From contig NZ_JAPZSC010000020.1 in the NCBI RefSeq assembly GCF_027531545.1, positions 89,061 to 153,060 of the forward strand: a stretch of DNA of 64,000 nt, read 5' to 3'. Shown one piece after another: positions 11,311 through 21,549 of the stretch (position 1 is its first letter; each line of letters opens with the position of its first letter). The stretch is from Silanimonas sp. GTDB lineage: Bacteria > Pseudomonadota > Gammaproteobacteria > Xanthomonadales > Xanthomonadaceae. Under the pieces are notes generated by a model. That model was given only the letters and a program-made list of their open reading frames with translations, was not told where the DNA came from and did not search any database. The translations under genes were made by a program, and so were the position numbers.

Positions 11311-11700
11311 TCACGAGACCTTGAGGTTGCGGGCCCCGCGGACGACGATCTCGGGCCGGCCATTGGCCGTGCGGATATCACCGGTCACGCAGACCGTGCG
11401 GCCGGCCAGGGTCTCGGGCGCCGGGTCGAAGTCGCCGCGGTCGCGGCCCCAGATGCGGGCCGAGAACTTGTGGCCGGGAAAGTTGCCGCCCATGAAGAGG
11501 TAGGTCGGCTGGCCTTCGGCGTTCTCGGCGAAGCGCGCGCCATCGACGACGCCGCATACCGTGCCCTCCTTGCCGACGAACTGGGCGGCCTGGACGACGG
11601 GGATCTCACCGCGGATGCGGTTGCTTCCGGCCTGCGCGCTGGCGGACGAAGCGACGACGAGGCTGGCGACGGCGGCGGTGCAGAGCAGGAGGGTGCGCAT
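11311..11700 (-). CDS. Secreted OB-fold nucleic-acid-binding-like protein (copy 2)
   Basis: MRTLLLCTAAVASLVVASSASAQAGSNRIRGEIPVVQAAQFVGKEGTVCGVVDGARFAENAEGQPTYLFMGG. Confidence 0.75.
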   Translation of the reverse strand: MRTLLLCTAAVASLVVASSASAQAGSNRIRGEIPVVQAAQFVGKEGTVCGVVDGARFAENAEGQPTYLFMGGNFPGHKFSARIWGRDRGDFDPAPETLAGRTVCVTGDIRTANGRPEIVVRGARNLKVS

Positions 11701-11856
11701 GACGGTTTCCTTTCGGTCGAATGAGGTGGCACGGCGGGGTGGGCGGATGCTGGGCCGACGCGCCCCGCACTTGCCAGCGCCGAGCTCGCGTTCCGTGACG
11801 GGCTTGGCTCGGGCGTTGTTCATTCCGTGACGGAGTTCGACGCTTATGCTTCGCGC

Positions 11857-13203
11857 ATGCCGGCCTACCCCCCTCTTGTCCTGCGCGCGACGCTGATCCT
11901 GCTCGCCCTGCTGCTCGGCGGCTGCGCCAGCCGCCAGGGCCCCGACCTCGAGACGCTCTACGCCCGGGCCGCCAGCGACCCGACCCAGCCGCCGGTCATC
12001 GTCATCCCCGGCCTGATGGGCTCGCGGCTCGTCGACCGCCGGACCGGCGAGGAGCAATGGCCCGGTTCGCTCTCGACCATGGCCTTCAGCGACTACGCGC
12101 GGCTCGCCCGCATCGGGCCGGACTGGGAGACGGACGACGGCCTCGTCGCCGGACCGCTGATCCGCGACTTCGGGCGTTACGACATCTACGGCCAGCTGCT
12201 CGGCACACTGGAGGGCGCCGGCCGCTTCGCCCCCGGCGAGCCGGGCCACCCGCCCACCAACGGCTGGCGACGGCGCTACTACACGCTGGCCTACGACTGG
12301 CGGCAGCCGAACATTGTTGCGGTGCGGCAGCTGCACGCGCTGATCGACCAGATCCGCAAGGATTTCGACGACCCGAACCTTCGGGTGGACATCCTCGCCC
12401 ACAGCAACGGCGGGCTGATCGCGAACTATTACCTGCGCTATGGCCCGGAAGACGTGCTGGAGGCCGCCCAGCCGCAGCCCTGGGCGGAGGGCGGGAAGCG
12501 CGTCCGGCGGGTGGCCATGCTCGGCACGCCGAACCTCGGCTCGGTGTCCAGCCTGCGCCGGCTGCAGCAGGGCTTCCGCTTCGGGCTGCGCACGGTACCG
12601 ATCGAGGCCCTGGCCAGCTTCTCGACCGTCTTCGAAACCCTGCCGCACCCGCACACGCAGGTGGTGTACGACCGCGGGGGCCGCGCCCTGCCGCTCGACC
12701 TCTACGACCCCACGATCTGGCGCGACAACCGCTGGTCGGTGTTTTCGCCCGAGGTGGAGGCGCGGGTGCGCGAGGCCTGGGGCGACGGCGCGGAAGGGCG
12801 GCTGGTGCTCTCGGTGATGCAGGCCAACTTCGAGCGCAACCTGCGCCGCGCGCGCCGATTCAACGAGGCCTTGGCCCGCCCCTTCCCGACGAAGGGGCTG
12901 CGCATGGCGGCCTTCGGCGGCGATTGCGAGCTGACGCTGTCCGGCGCGGTGCTGGAAACGGTGGGCGAACGCGCCGTGCTGGCCTTCGAGCCCGGCGAGG
13001 TCGATGCGCCGATCGACGGCGTCGACTACGAAGGGCTGATGCGCGCCGCCGGCGACGGGCTGGTGACGCGCGAATCGCAGGACGCCGGTGCGCACGGCTT
13101 CGTGCCGCTGCGGCAGAGTTTCTTCCTGTGCGAGAACCACGGCCGGCTGCTGGCGAACCGCTACTTCCAGAACAACCTGCTGAACTTCCTGCTGAGCCCC
13201 TGA
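11857..13203 (+). CDS. Lipoprotein LCAT-like alpha/beta hydrolase (lipase/acyltransferase)
   Basis: Lipobox LLLGGCAS; PPVIVIPGLMGSRLVDRRTGEEQWPG; nucleophile elbow ILAHSNGGL. Confidence 0.8.
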   Translation: MPAYPPLVLRATLILLALLLGGCASRQGPDLETLYARAASDPTQPPVIVIPGLMGSRLVDRRTGEEQWPGSLSTMAFSDYARLARIGPDWETDDGLVAGPLIRDFGRYDIYGQLLGTLEGAGRFAPGEPGHPPTNGWRRRYYTLAYDWRQPNIVAVRQLHALIDQIRKDFDDPNLRVDILAHSNGGLIANYYLRYGPEDVLEAAQPQPWAEGGKRVRRVAMLGTPNLGSVSSLRRLQQGFRFGLRTVPIEALASFSTVFETLPHPHTQVVYDRGGRALPLDLYDPTIWRDNRWSVFSPEVEARVREAWGDGAEGRLVLSVMQANFERNLRRARRFNEALARPFPTKGLRMAAFGGDCELTLSGAVLETVGERAVLAFEPGEVDAPIDGVDYEGLMRAAGDGLVTRESQDAGAHGFVPLRQSFFLCENHGRLLANRYFQNNLLNFLLSP

Positions 13204-13250
13204 GCACCGGCGGGCACGGTGCCGTGACGCCCGCCCGCTAGAATCGCCGC

Positions 13251-13892
13251 ATGACCTCGCCCCGCTCCCCCTTCGACGCGCTGAAGCCGCTCGCCGGCCG
13301 CCTGCTCGAAACCGCGCTCAACCGCGCCCTGGCGCTCGACCCGGAAACGCGGGCCGCGCTGGCTCCGCTCGACGGACAGCGCCTGCAGCTGCACCTCGAA
13401 TCCCCGCCGCTGGCGATGGAGCTGCGCGTCGACGGCGAGGCGCTGCGCGTCGGCCCGGCGCAGGGCGAAGAGCCCGACCTCGCGGTGCGCGCCGGCCTCG
13501 GCGCCCTGCTCGGCCAGCTGCCCTTCCTCAAGTCCTCGGGCGCGACCCCGGTGGGCAAGGTGCGGATCAGCGGCGACGCCGAACTGGCGCGCCAGCTGCA
13601 GCGCCTGGCCGAAGGCTTCGACCCCGACTGGGAGCAGCCCTTCGCCGACGCCCTCGGGCCGGTGATCGGCCCGCAGGTCGCGAAGGCCGTGCGTGCCGGA
13701 TTGCGCGAGGCGCGGGTGCAGGGCGCCGCGTTCGCCAAGGCCGGTGCCGACTACCTCACCGAGGAATCGCGCGACCTCGTGCCGAAGGCCGAGCAGCAGG
13801 CCTTCTTCGATGACGTCGATGCGCTGCGCGACCGCGTGGAGCGGCTGGCCGCCCGCGTCGCGCGCCACCACGCTTCGGGGCCCGCCGGATGA
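13251..13892 (+). CDS. ubiJ: Ubiquinone biosynthesis accessory factor UbiJ (SCP2 domain)
   Basis: SCP2-like N-terminus, [33 protein letters not shown]; directly followed by ubiB. Confidence 0.85.
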   Translation: MTSPRSPFDALKPLAGRLLETALNRALALDPETRAALAPLDGQRLQLHLESPPLAMELRVDGEALRVGPAQGEEPDLAVRAGLGALLGQLPFLKSSGATPVGKVRISGDAELARQLQRLAEGFDPDWEQPFADALGPVIGPQVAKAVRAGLREARVQGAAFAKAGADYLTEESRDLVPKAEQQAFFDDVDALRDRVERLAARVARHHASGPAG

Positions 13893-15556
13893 TCGCCGCG
13901 CCGCTGCGCGCGCTGCGCATCGTCCGCGTGCTGTTCAAGCACCGGCTCGACGCCCTGCTCGAAGGCACGCCGTTCGCCAAGCTGCGCTGGGTGCTGCGCC
14001 CGCTCGGCCGCGGCACGTCGGACACACCACGGGGCGAGCGCCTGCGCGCCGCGCTGGAGGAGCTGGGGCCGATCTTCGTGAAGTTCGGGCAGATCTTGAG
14101 CACGCGCCGCGACCTGCTGCCCGCCGACGTGGCCGACGCCCTGGCCCTGCTGCGCGACCGCGTGCAGCCTTTCGACGGTGCGGAGGCCCGGCGCATCATC
14201 GAGGCGCAGCTCGGTCAGCCCATCGATGTGCTTTACGCCGAATTCGACGAGACGCCGCTGGCCTCGGCCTCGATCGCGCAGGTTCATGCCGCACGCCTTC
14301 GGAACAGCGATGGCAGCGCCGGCCGCGCCGTGGTGGTGAAGGTGGTGCGTCCCGGCATCGACCGTCAGATCGACGCCGACCTCTCGCTGCTGAAGGCGCT
14401 GGCCGAGGTGGCCGCGAAGACGCACCCGCGCGCCGACAAGATCCGCCCGCACGAGGTCGTGGCCGAGATCGAGACCACGCTGCGCGGCGAACTCGACCTG
14501 CAGCGCGAAGGCGCCAACGCCTCGGTGCTGCGCCGGTTCTGGCTCGACAGCGACGACCTCTACGTGCCCGAGGTGTTCTGGACGCATTCGCACGAGCGCG
14601 TGCTGACGCTCGAGCGCGTCACCGGCATTCCGTCGGACGACATCGCGGCCCTTGAGGCCGCCGGCATCTCGCGCGAGAAACTCGCCGCCAAGGGCGTGCG
14701 GGTGTTCTACACGCAGGTGTTCCGCGACAACTTCTTCCACGCCGACGCGCATGCCGGGAACATCTGGGTCGACGACGACCCCGCGCGACGCGACAACCCG
14801 CGCTTCATCGCGCTGGACTTCGGGATCATGGGCCAGCTCTCGGCCAACGATCAGTACTACCTCGCCGAGAACTTCATGGCGATCTTCCAGCGTGACTACC
14901 GCCGGATCGCCGAGCTGCACGTCGAAGCCGGCTGGATGCCGGCGCACCTTCGCCTCGACGATCTGGAGGCGGCGACGCGCGCCGTGTGCGAGCCCTACTT
15001 CACCCGCCCGCTCGCCGAGATCTCGCTGGGCGAGGTGCTAGTGAAGCTGTTCAAGACCGCGCAGCAGTACGAACTCACGCTGCAGCCGCAGCTGATCCTG
15101 TTGCAGAAGACCCTGCTGAACATCGAAGGCGTGGCCCGCCACCTCGACCCGAAGCTCGACATCTGGGCGGTGGCGCAGCCGGTGCTCACCGAGATCCTGA
15201 AGAAGCGCTACAGCGCGGCGTGGCTGGCCGAGGAATTCAAGAAGCGCCTGCCCGAGATCATCACCCGCGCGCCGGAGTTCCCGCGCCTGATCCACGGCTT
15301 CCTCGCGCAGCAGGTGGAAGGCCGGCACCGCATCCGCATCGACTCCACCGACATCGCCGACCTGGCGCGGATTTCGGCGATCAACCAGCACGCCGCGGTC
15401 TACGCCATCCTCGGTGCCGGCCTGATGATCACTGCGGCCGTGCTGTTCGGCTTCGATGCCGGCGGCCCGGCCTGGGGCGGCGTGCGCGCGGCGACCTGGA
15501 TCGCCGGCGCCGGCGCGCTGGCCTGCTTCGTCGCCGCCTGGCCGCGGCGGCGATGA
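13889..15556 (+). CDS. ubiB: Ubiquinone biosynthesis regulatory protein kinase UbiB
   Basis: [58 protein letters not shown]. Confidence 0.92.
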   Translation: MIAAPLRALRIVRVLFKHRLDALLEGTPFAKLRWVLRPLGRGTSDTPRGERLRAALEELGPIFVKFGQILSTRRDLLPADVADALALLRDRVQPFDGAEARRIIEAQLGQPIDVLYAEFDETPLASASIAQVHAARLRNSDGSAGRAVVVKVVRPGIDRQIDADLSLLKALAEVAAKTHPRADKIRPHEVVAEIETTLRGELDLQREGANASVLRRFWLDSDDLYVPEVFWTHSHERVLTLERVTGIPSDDIAALEAAGISREKLAAKGVRVFYTQVFRDNFFHADAHAGNIWVDDDPARRDNPRFIALDFGIMGQLSANDQYYLAENFMAIFQRDYRRIAELHVEAGWMPAHLRLDDLEAATRAVCEPYFTRPLAEISLGEVLVKLFKTAQQYELTLQPQLILLQKTLLNIEGVARHLDPKLDIWAVAQPVLTEILKKRYSAAWLAEEFKKRLPEIITRAPEFPRLIHGFLAQQVEGRHRIRIDSTDIADLARISAINQHAAVYAILGAGLMITAAVLFGFDAGGPAWGGVRAATWIAGAGALACFVAAWPRRR

Positions 15557-16338
15557 GCGGCACCGACGCCGAACACACGCCGGAAGACCTCGCCGTCCCG
15601 GTCCTGTACGCCGACGCGCAGCTCGCCGTCGTCGACAAGCCCGCGCGCCTGATGGCGCACGACAGCGGCCTCGCCCGCGGCGAGAACGACTTCCTCGCCG
15701 ACCGCCTGCGCGCGCAGTTCGGCCGGCCCGTGCACCTGATCCACCGGCTGGATCGCGCCACCTCGGGCTGCCTGCTGCTGGCCTTCGACAAGGACACGGC
15801 CCGCGCCTTGGGCGAGCAGTTCATGACCCGCGCCGTCGAGAAGACCTACCTCGCCGTGTGCCGGGGTTGGCCCGAGCCCGCGGAAGACGTGATCGACCAC
15901 CCGCTCGACGGTGGGCCCGGCAAGCCGGAGAAGAAGCCGGCGCAGACGGCGTACCGGGTGCTGGCCACCGGCGCGATGCCCTGGGCCTACGGCGAGCACG
16001 CCGAGTCGCGTTTCGCGCTTTTGGAGTGCACGCCACACACCGGGCGCTTCCGGCAGATCCGCCGGCACCTGAAGCACCGGCATCACCACCTGATGGGCGA
16101 CACCAGCCACGGCGACGGCGCGCGCAACCGCATGTTCCGCATGCACCTCGGCGTGCACCGGATGCTGTTGCATGCGTGGCGACTCGCCTTCACGCACCCG
16201 GTCGACGGCCGGCGCGTGGTCGTGGAGGCGCCGCTGGATGCCGAATTCGTGAAGGCCTTGGCCGCGCTGGGCTGGGCTGGACGACCGCCGCCGCCTCGTG
16301 ACGCGGGGCAGCTTGAATCGTCGTGGGCCGCGCCCTAG
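15553..16338 (+). CDS. truC: RluA-family pseudouridine synthase, TruC-like
   Basis: [46 protein letters not shown]. Confidence 0.75.
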   Translation: MSGTDAEHTPEDLAVPVLYADAQLAVVDKPARLMAHDSGLARGENDFLADRLRAQFGRPVHLIHRLDRATSGCLLLAFDKDTARALGEQFMTRAVEKTYLAVCRGWPEPAEDVIDHPLDGGPGKPEKKPAQTAYRVLATGAMPWAYGEHAESRFALLECTPHTGRFRQIRRHLKHRHHHLMGDTSHGDGARNRMFRMHLGVHRMLLHAWRLAFTHPVDGRRVVVEAPLDAEFVKALAALGWAGRPPPPRDAGQLESSWAAP

Positions 16339-16347
16339 CCTCGGCCC

Positions 16348-17289
16348 ATGGTCCGCTTCCCCGCCCTCGCCGCCGCCGTCCTGAGCACGCTGCTGCTCGG
16401 TGGCGGCGTGTCGCCGGTCGAGGCGCAGACGCTGGCGCAACGCGTGGCGGAAAAGACGGTCCGCTACCCCGGTCGCGCCGAGGAACCCGGCGACGTGCGC
16501 GGTGCGTTCGCCGCCGACCTGCTGGCGCTGGTGCTGGCGAAGTCGGACGAGGGGTTCCGCCTCGAGATCGTCGGCGGCATGAACCAGCCACGGCGCATCC
16601 AAGCGGCGCACGACGGACTCGTCGACGTCGTGGTGCTGCCGCACCAGGCGTCGGCGAAGTCGCGATTGGTCCCCGTCCGCCATCCGCTGCAGCGCGGCCT
16701 GCTCGGGGTCCGCGTGCTGCTGGCCCGCCCGGAGATGGCCGAGCGCCTGATGACCATCGGGTCGCTCGAGGAGCTCAAGCGCGGCTACGTGATGGGCTAC
16801 GGCGCGAACTGGCTCGATCGCGACGTGATGGCCGGCCTCGGTTTCCGCATGGAGTACGGCAGCCGCTACACCGACCTGTTCGAAATGCTGCGTGCCGGGC
16901 GCTTCGACTACCTGACCCGCGGCGTTGGCGAACTGCACGCGGAACGCCAGCAGCCGCAGCTCGCGGGCTCCGACTTGGTCGTCGTGCCGGGCATCGCCCT
17001 GTACTACCCGCTGGATCACTATTTCCACGTGTCGCCCCAACGCCCGGCGCTGGCGCGGTCGATCGAGCGCGGCTTCCAGCGCGCGCTGGCGGACGGCAGC
17101 TATGCCGCGTTGTTCGAACGCCACTACGGCGAGGCCATGCGTGAGATCGGCCTGAGCGAGCGCAGCATCGTCCATGTGCTCGGCTACCCGGTGCCGTCCG
17201 AAACGCCGCTCGAGGAGTTCGACGTGCTCGGGTTGGTGCGCTCGCGGGGCGTCTTCCAGCCCTTGGGCGAGCCCGTGGGCGCGGAGTAG
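16348..17289 (+). CDS. Periplasmic substrate-binding-domain protein (copy 1)
   Basis: Signal peptide; RFDYLTRGVGEL...VVVPGIALYYPLDHYFHVSPQRPALARSIERGFQRALADGSYAALFERHY. Confidence 0.7.
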   Translation: MVRFPALAAAVLSTLLLGGGVSPVEAQTLAQRVAEKTVRYPGRAEEPGDVRGAFAADLLALVLAKSDEGFRLEIVGGMNQPRRIQAAHDGLVDVVVLPHQASAKSRLVPVRHPLQRGLLGVRVLLARPEMAERLMTIGSLEELKRGYVMGYGANWLDRDVMAGLGFRMEYGSRYTDLFEMLRAGRFDYLTRGVGELHAERQQPQLAGSDLVVVPGIALYYPLDHYFHVSPQRPALARSIERGFQRALADGSYAALFERHYGEAMREIGLSERSIVHVLGYPVPSETPLEEFDVLGLVRSRGVFQPLGEPVGAE

Positions 17290-17294
17290 CAGCG

Positions 17295-18227
17295 ATGCGG
17301 CGGCCGTGGCTCGCGCTTCCGATGCTGCTCGCCGCATTGGCGCTTTGCCCATCCCTGCCCGTCGCCGCGCAGTCCGCGACGGCGGCGCCCGCGACCCGCG
17401 AGGTGCGCTTCCCCGGCCGCGGCGAGCCGGGCGACCAGCGCTTCGACTTCAGCGCCGAGCTGCTCGTGCTGGTCCTGCAACGCGCCGGCGGCGGGTGGAA
17501 GGTCGAGATCATCGATGCCATGAAGCAGCCGCGTGCGCTGCAGGCGGCGCGACAGGGCGACGTCGACGTCGTGGCCCTGCCCAACCTGGCCTCGGACCGC
17601 AGCCGGCTGATCGTCGTTCGGAAGCCCCTGCGCCGCGGCCTGCTGGGCATGCGGCTGCTGCTGGCGCGCCCCGCGGATGCCGAACGCATGATGCGGATCG
17701 AGAACCTCGAAACGCTCAAGCGCGACTTCGTGATGGGCTATGGCGACACCTGGATGGATCGCGAGGCCTTGGCCGACCTCGGCTTCCGCCTGTCGACCGG
17801 CAACAACTACCCGGGCCTGTTCGACATGCTGCGGGCCGGCCGCTTCGACTACCTCAATCGCGGCGTCAACGAGTTGGGCCCCGAATTGGCCGACCCTCGG
17901 CTGGCCGGTAGCGGCCTCGTGGTGGTGCCGGGCATCGCCCTCTACTACCCGCTGGACGATTACTTCCACGTCACGCCGCGGCGCCCTGACCTGGCGCGCG
18001 CCATCGAGCGCGGCTTCCAGCGCGCACTGGCCGACGGCAGCTACTCCGCCCTGTTCCAGAAGCACTTCGAAGCCGCCATGCGCGAGGCGAGGCTGCAGGA
18101 GCGCAGCATCATCCACGTGAGCGGCTACCCGGTGCCGCCGGGCACGCCGCTCGAGGACTTCGACGTGCTCGGCCTGGTGCGGTCGACGGCGGTGTTCAAC
18201 CCGCCGTCGGTCAACGCTCCACGATAG
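17295..18227 (+). CDS. Periplasmic substrate-binding-domain protein (copy 2)
   Basis: Collinear with the upstream protein: VVVPGIALYYPLDDYFHVTPRRPDLARAIERGFQRALADGSYSALFQKHF. Confidence 0.7.
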   Translation: MRRPWLALPMLLAALALCPSLPVAAQSATAAPATREVRFPGRGEPGDQRFDFSAELLVLVLQRAGGGWKVEIIDAMKQPRALQAARQGDVDVVALPNLASDRSRLIVVRKPLRRGLLGMRLLLARPADAERMMRIENLETLKRDFVMGYGDTWMDREALADLGFRLSTGNNYPGLFDMLRAGRFDYLNRGVNELGPELADPRLAGSGLVVVPGIALYYPLDDYFHVTPRRPDLARAIERGFQRALADGSYSALFQKHFEAAMREARLQERSIIHVSGYPVPPGTPLEDFDVLGLVRSTAVFNPPSVNAPR

Positions 18228-19497
18228 CGACGACGCCCATCCCGCCGGCGGTGCAGACCGAGATCAGCGCACGGCCCGAACCCTTCTGCTTCAAAAGCTT
18301 CGCCGCCGTCGCCACGATGCGCGCGCCGGTGGCGGCGAACGGGTGGCCCAGTGCCAGCGAGCTGCCGACCACGTTGAGCTTGCTGCGGTCGATGCTGCCG
18401 AGCGGCGCGTCGAGGCCGAGCTTTTCCTTGCAGAACTCGGCCGATTCCCAGGCCTTCAGCGTGCACAGCACCTGCGCGGCGAAGGCTTCGTGGATCTCGT
18501 AGAAGTCGAAGTCCTGCAGGGTGAGGTTGTTGCGCTTGAGCATCTGCGCCACGGCCCAGGCCGGCGCCATCAGCAGGCCGTCGCCGTGGACGAAATCCAC
18601 CGCGGCCACCTGCGCGTCGCGCAGGTAGGCCTGCACTTCGAGGCCGCGCGCCGCCGCCCACTCTTCCGAAGCCAGCAGGCAGGCCGAGGCGCCGTCGGTC
18701 AGCGGCGTGGAGTTGCCGGCCGTGAGCGTGCCCTTGCCCGAGGTCTTGTCGAAGGCGGGCTTCAGCGTGGCGAGCTTCTCGGCGGTGGTCTCCGGGCGAA
18801 GGATGTTGTCGCGGTCGACGCCGCGGAACGGCACCACGAGATCGGCGTAGAAGCCGTCGGCGTAGGCCTTGGCGGCCTTGCTGTGCGATTCGAAGGCCAG
18901 CTGGTCCTGGTCGGCGCGGGTGATGCCCCACTCCTTGGCCATGATCTCGCAGCTCTCGCCCATGCTTTTTCCCGTGCGCGGCTCGGCGACGCCGGGGAAC
19001 TCGGGCGCGAGCTCCTTGAACGAGAAGCCCTTCAGCAGCGCGCCGATGCGCGCGCCCGCGGTCTTCGCCATGTTCATGTTCAGCAGGCGGCGACGGAAGC
19101 CCTTGCTGTGCACGATCGGCACGTCCGACGTGGTGTCGGAGCCGCCACCGATGCCGGCGTCGATCTGGCCGAGCGCGATCTTGTTCGCCACCGTGATGAC
19201 GGTATCGAGCGAGGTGCCGCAGGCGCGCTGCATGGTGATGCCTGGCGTGTACGGCGAAAGCCCCGAAGACAGCGCGGCCTCTCGGCCGATGTTCCAGTCG
19301 CTGGAATGCTTGAGCACGGCGCCCATGGCCACTTCGCCGAGCTGCACGCCATGCAGGCCGAACTTCTCGACCACGGCGCCGACCGCCTTGATCGACAGGC
19401 CGAGGTTGCCGACGTCGTAGTAGGCGGTGTTGTTGCGGCAGAACGGGATGCGTTGGCCACCAAGGATGGCGACGCGGCGGGCGGGGCGGGGATTCAT
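18211..19497 (-). CDS. Acetyl-CoA C-acyltransferase (thiolase)
   Basis: QRACGTSLDTVITVANKIALGQ, GGSDTTSDVP, LNVVGSSLALGHPFAATGARIV, LISVCTAGGMGVVAIVER. Confidence 0.92.
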   Translation of the reverse strand: MNPRPARRVAILGGQRIPFCRNNTAYYDVGNLGLSIKAVGAVVEKFGLHGVQLGEVAMGAVLKHSSDWNIGREAALSSGLSPYTPGITMQRACGTSLDTVITVANKIALGQIDAGIGGGSDTTSDVPIVHSKGFRRRLLNMNMAKTAGARIGALLKGFSFKELAPEFPGVAEPRTGKSMGESCEIMAKEWGITRADQDQLAFESHSKAAKAYADGFYADLVVPFRGVDRDNILRPETTAEKLATLKPAFDKTSGKGTLTAGNSTPLTDGASACLLASEEWAAARGLEVQAYLRDAQVAAVDFVHGDGLLMAPAWAVAQMLKRNNLTLQDFDFYEIHEAFAAQVLCTLKAWESAEFCKEKLGLDAPLGSIDRSKLNVVGSSLALGHPFAATGARIVATAAKLLKQKGSGRALISVCTAGGMGVVAIVER

Positions 19498-19519
19498 GGA
19501 CACGGGACTCCGGGAGACA

Positions 19520-20530
19520 TCAGGCCGCGACGGGCGGCCAGAGATGGGGGTGACGGTGCCAGATCGCGTCGAGCCATGCGATATGGATGGCCACTTCGGG
19601 CGGCGGGCCGGGCTCGGCGCGCCAACGGTCGAGCATGGTGGCGGGGTGCAGGCCGCCGATCAGCACTTCGCAGGCCTCGGCGAAGCACTGCACCCAGCGC
19701 GGCGAGAAGCCGATGTCGGCGCGGGCGGCCTCGAGGCGCTCCGCGACGGCAGCGGAACCGGCGGTGAGCGTCGAGCGGTCGAGGGGCAGGGGCGACGGCG
19801 CCACGGCCGGCAGCGGATGCTCCGGCTTGCGCGCCACCATGCCGACGAGATGCGCGTCGGTGTGCTCGAACACGAGCTCGAGGCCGGCGGCACGCACGTA
19901 AAGGCGCAGCTCCTCCGGCGTGCAGAACTGGTTGCGGGCGACGTCCTTGCGTTCGGCCGCGTCGCCGCGCGCCACCTGGTCGACCTCGTAGGCGAAACGC
20001 TGCCAGCCGACGGGGTTCGAGAGGTTCCAGTGGTCGAAGTAGAACAGGCCGCCGGGCTTGAGTACCCGCGCGACGTCGCGCAGGTAGAGGACCATGTCCT
20101 CCTTGTCCATGTGGATGAACACGGCCACGCAATAGCCCTTGTCCATCGACGCATCGGCGAAGGGCTTGAGGTGCGGGCCGTCCACCGCGGTGGCGGTGGC
20201 GCCCGGGTGCGAGTCGACGCGCGCGCGGGCGAGGGCCGCCATGTTCTCGGCGATGTCGATGCCGTGCCAGACGGCGACGTGCCCGGCGAGCTGGGCGCCG
20301 ATGCGGCCGACCCCGCAGCCGATCTCGAACACCCGATCGGCGGGCACGAGTTCCAGGGCGGCATGGACCTGCGACGCGGTGAACGCACCGGTGGCGGCGA
20401 GCACCGACTCGTCGGCGCTGCCATCGACGGCGGCCATGCCGTCGGATAGCGTGGCCGAACGCGCGTTCCACGCGGCTTTGTAGCTTTCGGGGGAGGAGGA
20501 CAAGGCGCAGGGCCGGTGACTTTGGACCAC
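19520..20530 (-). CDS. Class I SAM-dependent methyltransferase
   Basis: RVFEIGCGVGRIGAQLAGHVAVWHGIDIAENM; VLKPGGLFYFDHWN. Confidence 0.85.
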   Translation of the reverse strand: MVQSHRPCALSSSPESYKAAWNARSATLSDGMAAVDGSADESVLAATGAFTASQVHAALELVPADRVFEIGCGVGRIGAQLAGHVAVWHGIDIAENMAALARARVDSHPGATATAVDGPHLKPFADASMDKGYCVAVFIHMDKEDMVLYLRDVARVLKPGGLFYFDHWNLSNPVGWQRFAYEVDQVARGDAAERKDVARNQFCTPEELRLYVRAAGLELVFEHTDAHLVGMVARKPEHPLPAVAPSPLPLDRSTLTAGSAAVAERLEAARADIGFSPRWVQCFAEACEVLIGGLHPATMLDRWRAEPGPPPEVAIHIAWLDAIWHRHPHLWPPVAA

Positions 20531-20566
20531 AATAGGTTAGACCGCCCCGCCGAGCCGCCCAAGCCC

Positions 20567-21469
20567 ATGAGCCGAATGCCGACCCCGGAAGTGCTGACCA
20601 CCCTGGGCGTGATCGCCATCGAGCTGGCCGGCGAGGCGCCGGTCGGGCGCAACGCGCTGCCGCAGGCCGAAGCCGGCGACTGGGCGGCCGGTATCGCCGC
20701 CGACCTCGCCCGCGTGGTGGCCGAAACCGCCTCGCTCGACCTCGTCGTGGCCGCGGCGCTCTACGACCCGTCGGAAATCCTCCGGCCGAACGTGCCGCGC
20801 CACGCGCTGCTGGAGGCCTACGCGGCTCGCGTGCCGGGCGAGGCCGGTGGCCGAGTGATCGCCTTCGGCGCAGGCACCGACGGCCTGCCCGCCGACCTTG
20901 CACCGCAAACCGACCTCGCCGGCGGCCCGCTTCGCGTGCTGCCCTTCCTGCTGCGTGGGCCGGCCGACGCCGTGAAGCGCGTCGGGGAAGCGCTGGAGGA
21001 GCGCCTGCTCGACACCGGGATGGCCAACGCCGGCACGGCGCTGGCGACGCAGTCGGCCTTCGGCCTGCGCGTCGAGCACATGCGTTACCTCACCCTGCAC
21101 GACCTGATGGCGATGATGGCCATGCAGTACGAGCACGCGGGCCTCGCCGGCCTGTGGCCGATGATCGAGGCCGCGCTGTTCGGCGATGACGAGGAGCTGT
21201 GGCTCGATGCCCCGCCCGAGCCGCTGGTGCGCTACGCCAACGGCGCGGCGCAGATCGCGCTGATCGATGCCGACGCCTGGGCGCTCGGCGGCTTCGTGCC
21301 GCCCGGCGTGGACGCCGGCAAGCTCGGCGCCGAGGGCATGGAGCGCCTGTTCGAGCACTTCGAAGCCCGGCAGCGGCAGATCGCCGCGGTACTGGGCGCC
21401 CATGGCCTCGAGGTGACCTTCGCCCACTGCCCGGTCGGGAAGGACGCGCGCGCCATCCTGCGCGGCTGA
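20567..21469 (+). CDS. Conserved hypothetical protein
   Basis: Long ORF with consistent codon bias, no domain recognised. Confidence 0.6.
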   Translation: MSRMPTPEVLTTLGVIAIELAGEAPVGRNALPQAEAGDWAAGIAADLARVVAETASLDLVVAAALYDPSEILRPNVPRHALLEAYAARVPGEAGGRVIAFGAGTDGLPADLAPQTDLAGGPLRVLPFLLRGPADAVKRVGEALEERLLDTGMANAGTALATQSAFGLRVEHMRYLTLHDLMAMMAMQYEHAGLAGLWPMIEAALFGDDEELWLDAPPEPLVRYANGAAQIALIDADAWALGGFVPPGVDAGKLGAEGMERLFEHFEARQRQIAAVLGAHGLEVTFAHCPVGKDARAILRG

Positions 21470-21549
21470 GCCCTGACGCGCTGCGTCACCAACTCCGGCC
21501 TCGCCCGAGGCTATAGTCGAAGCTCGGAAGCCTCACGCAGGAACCGGGC

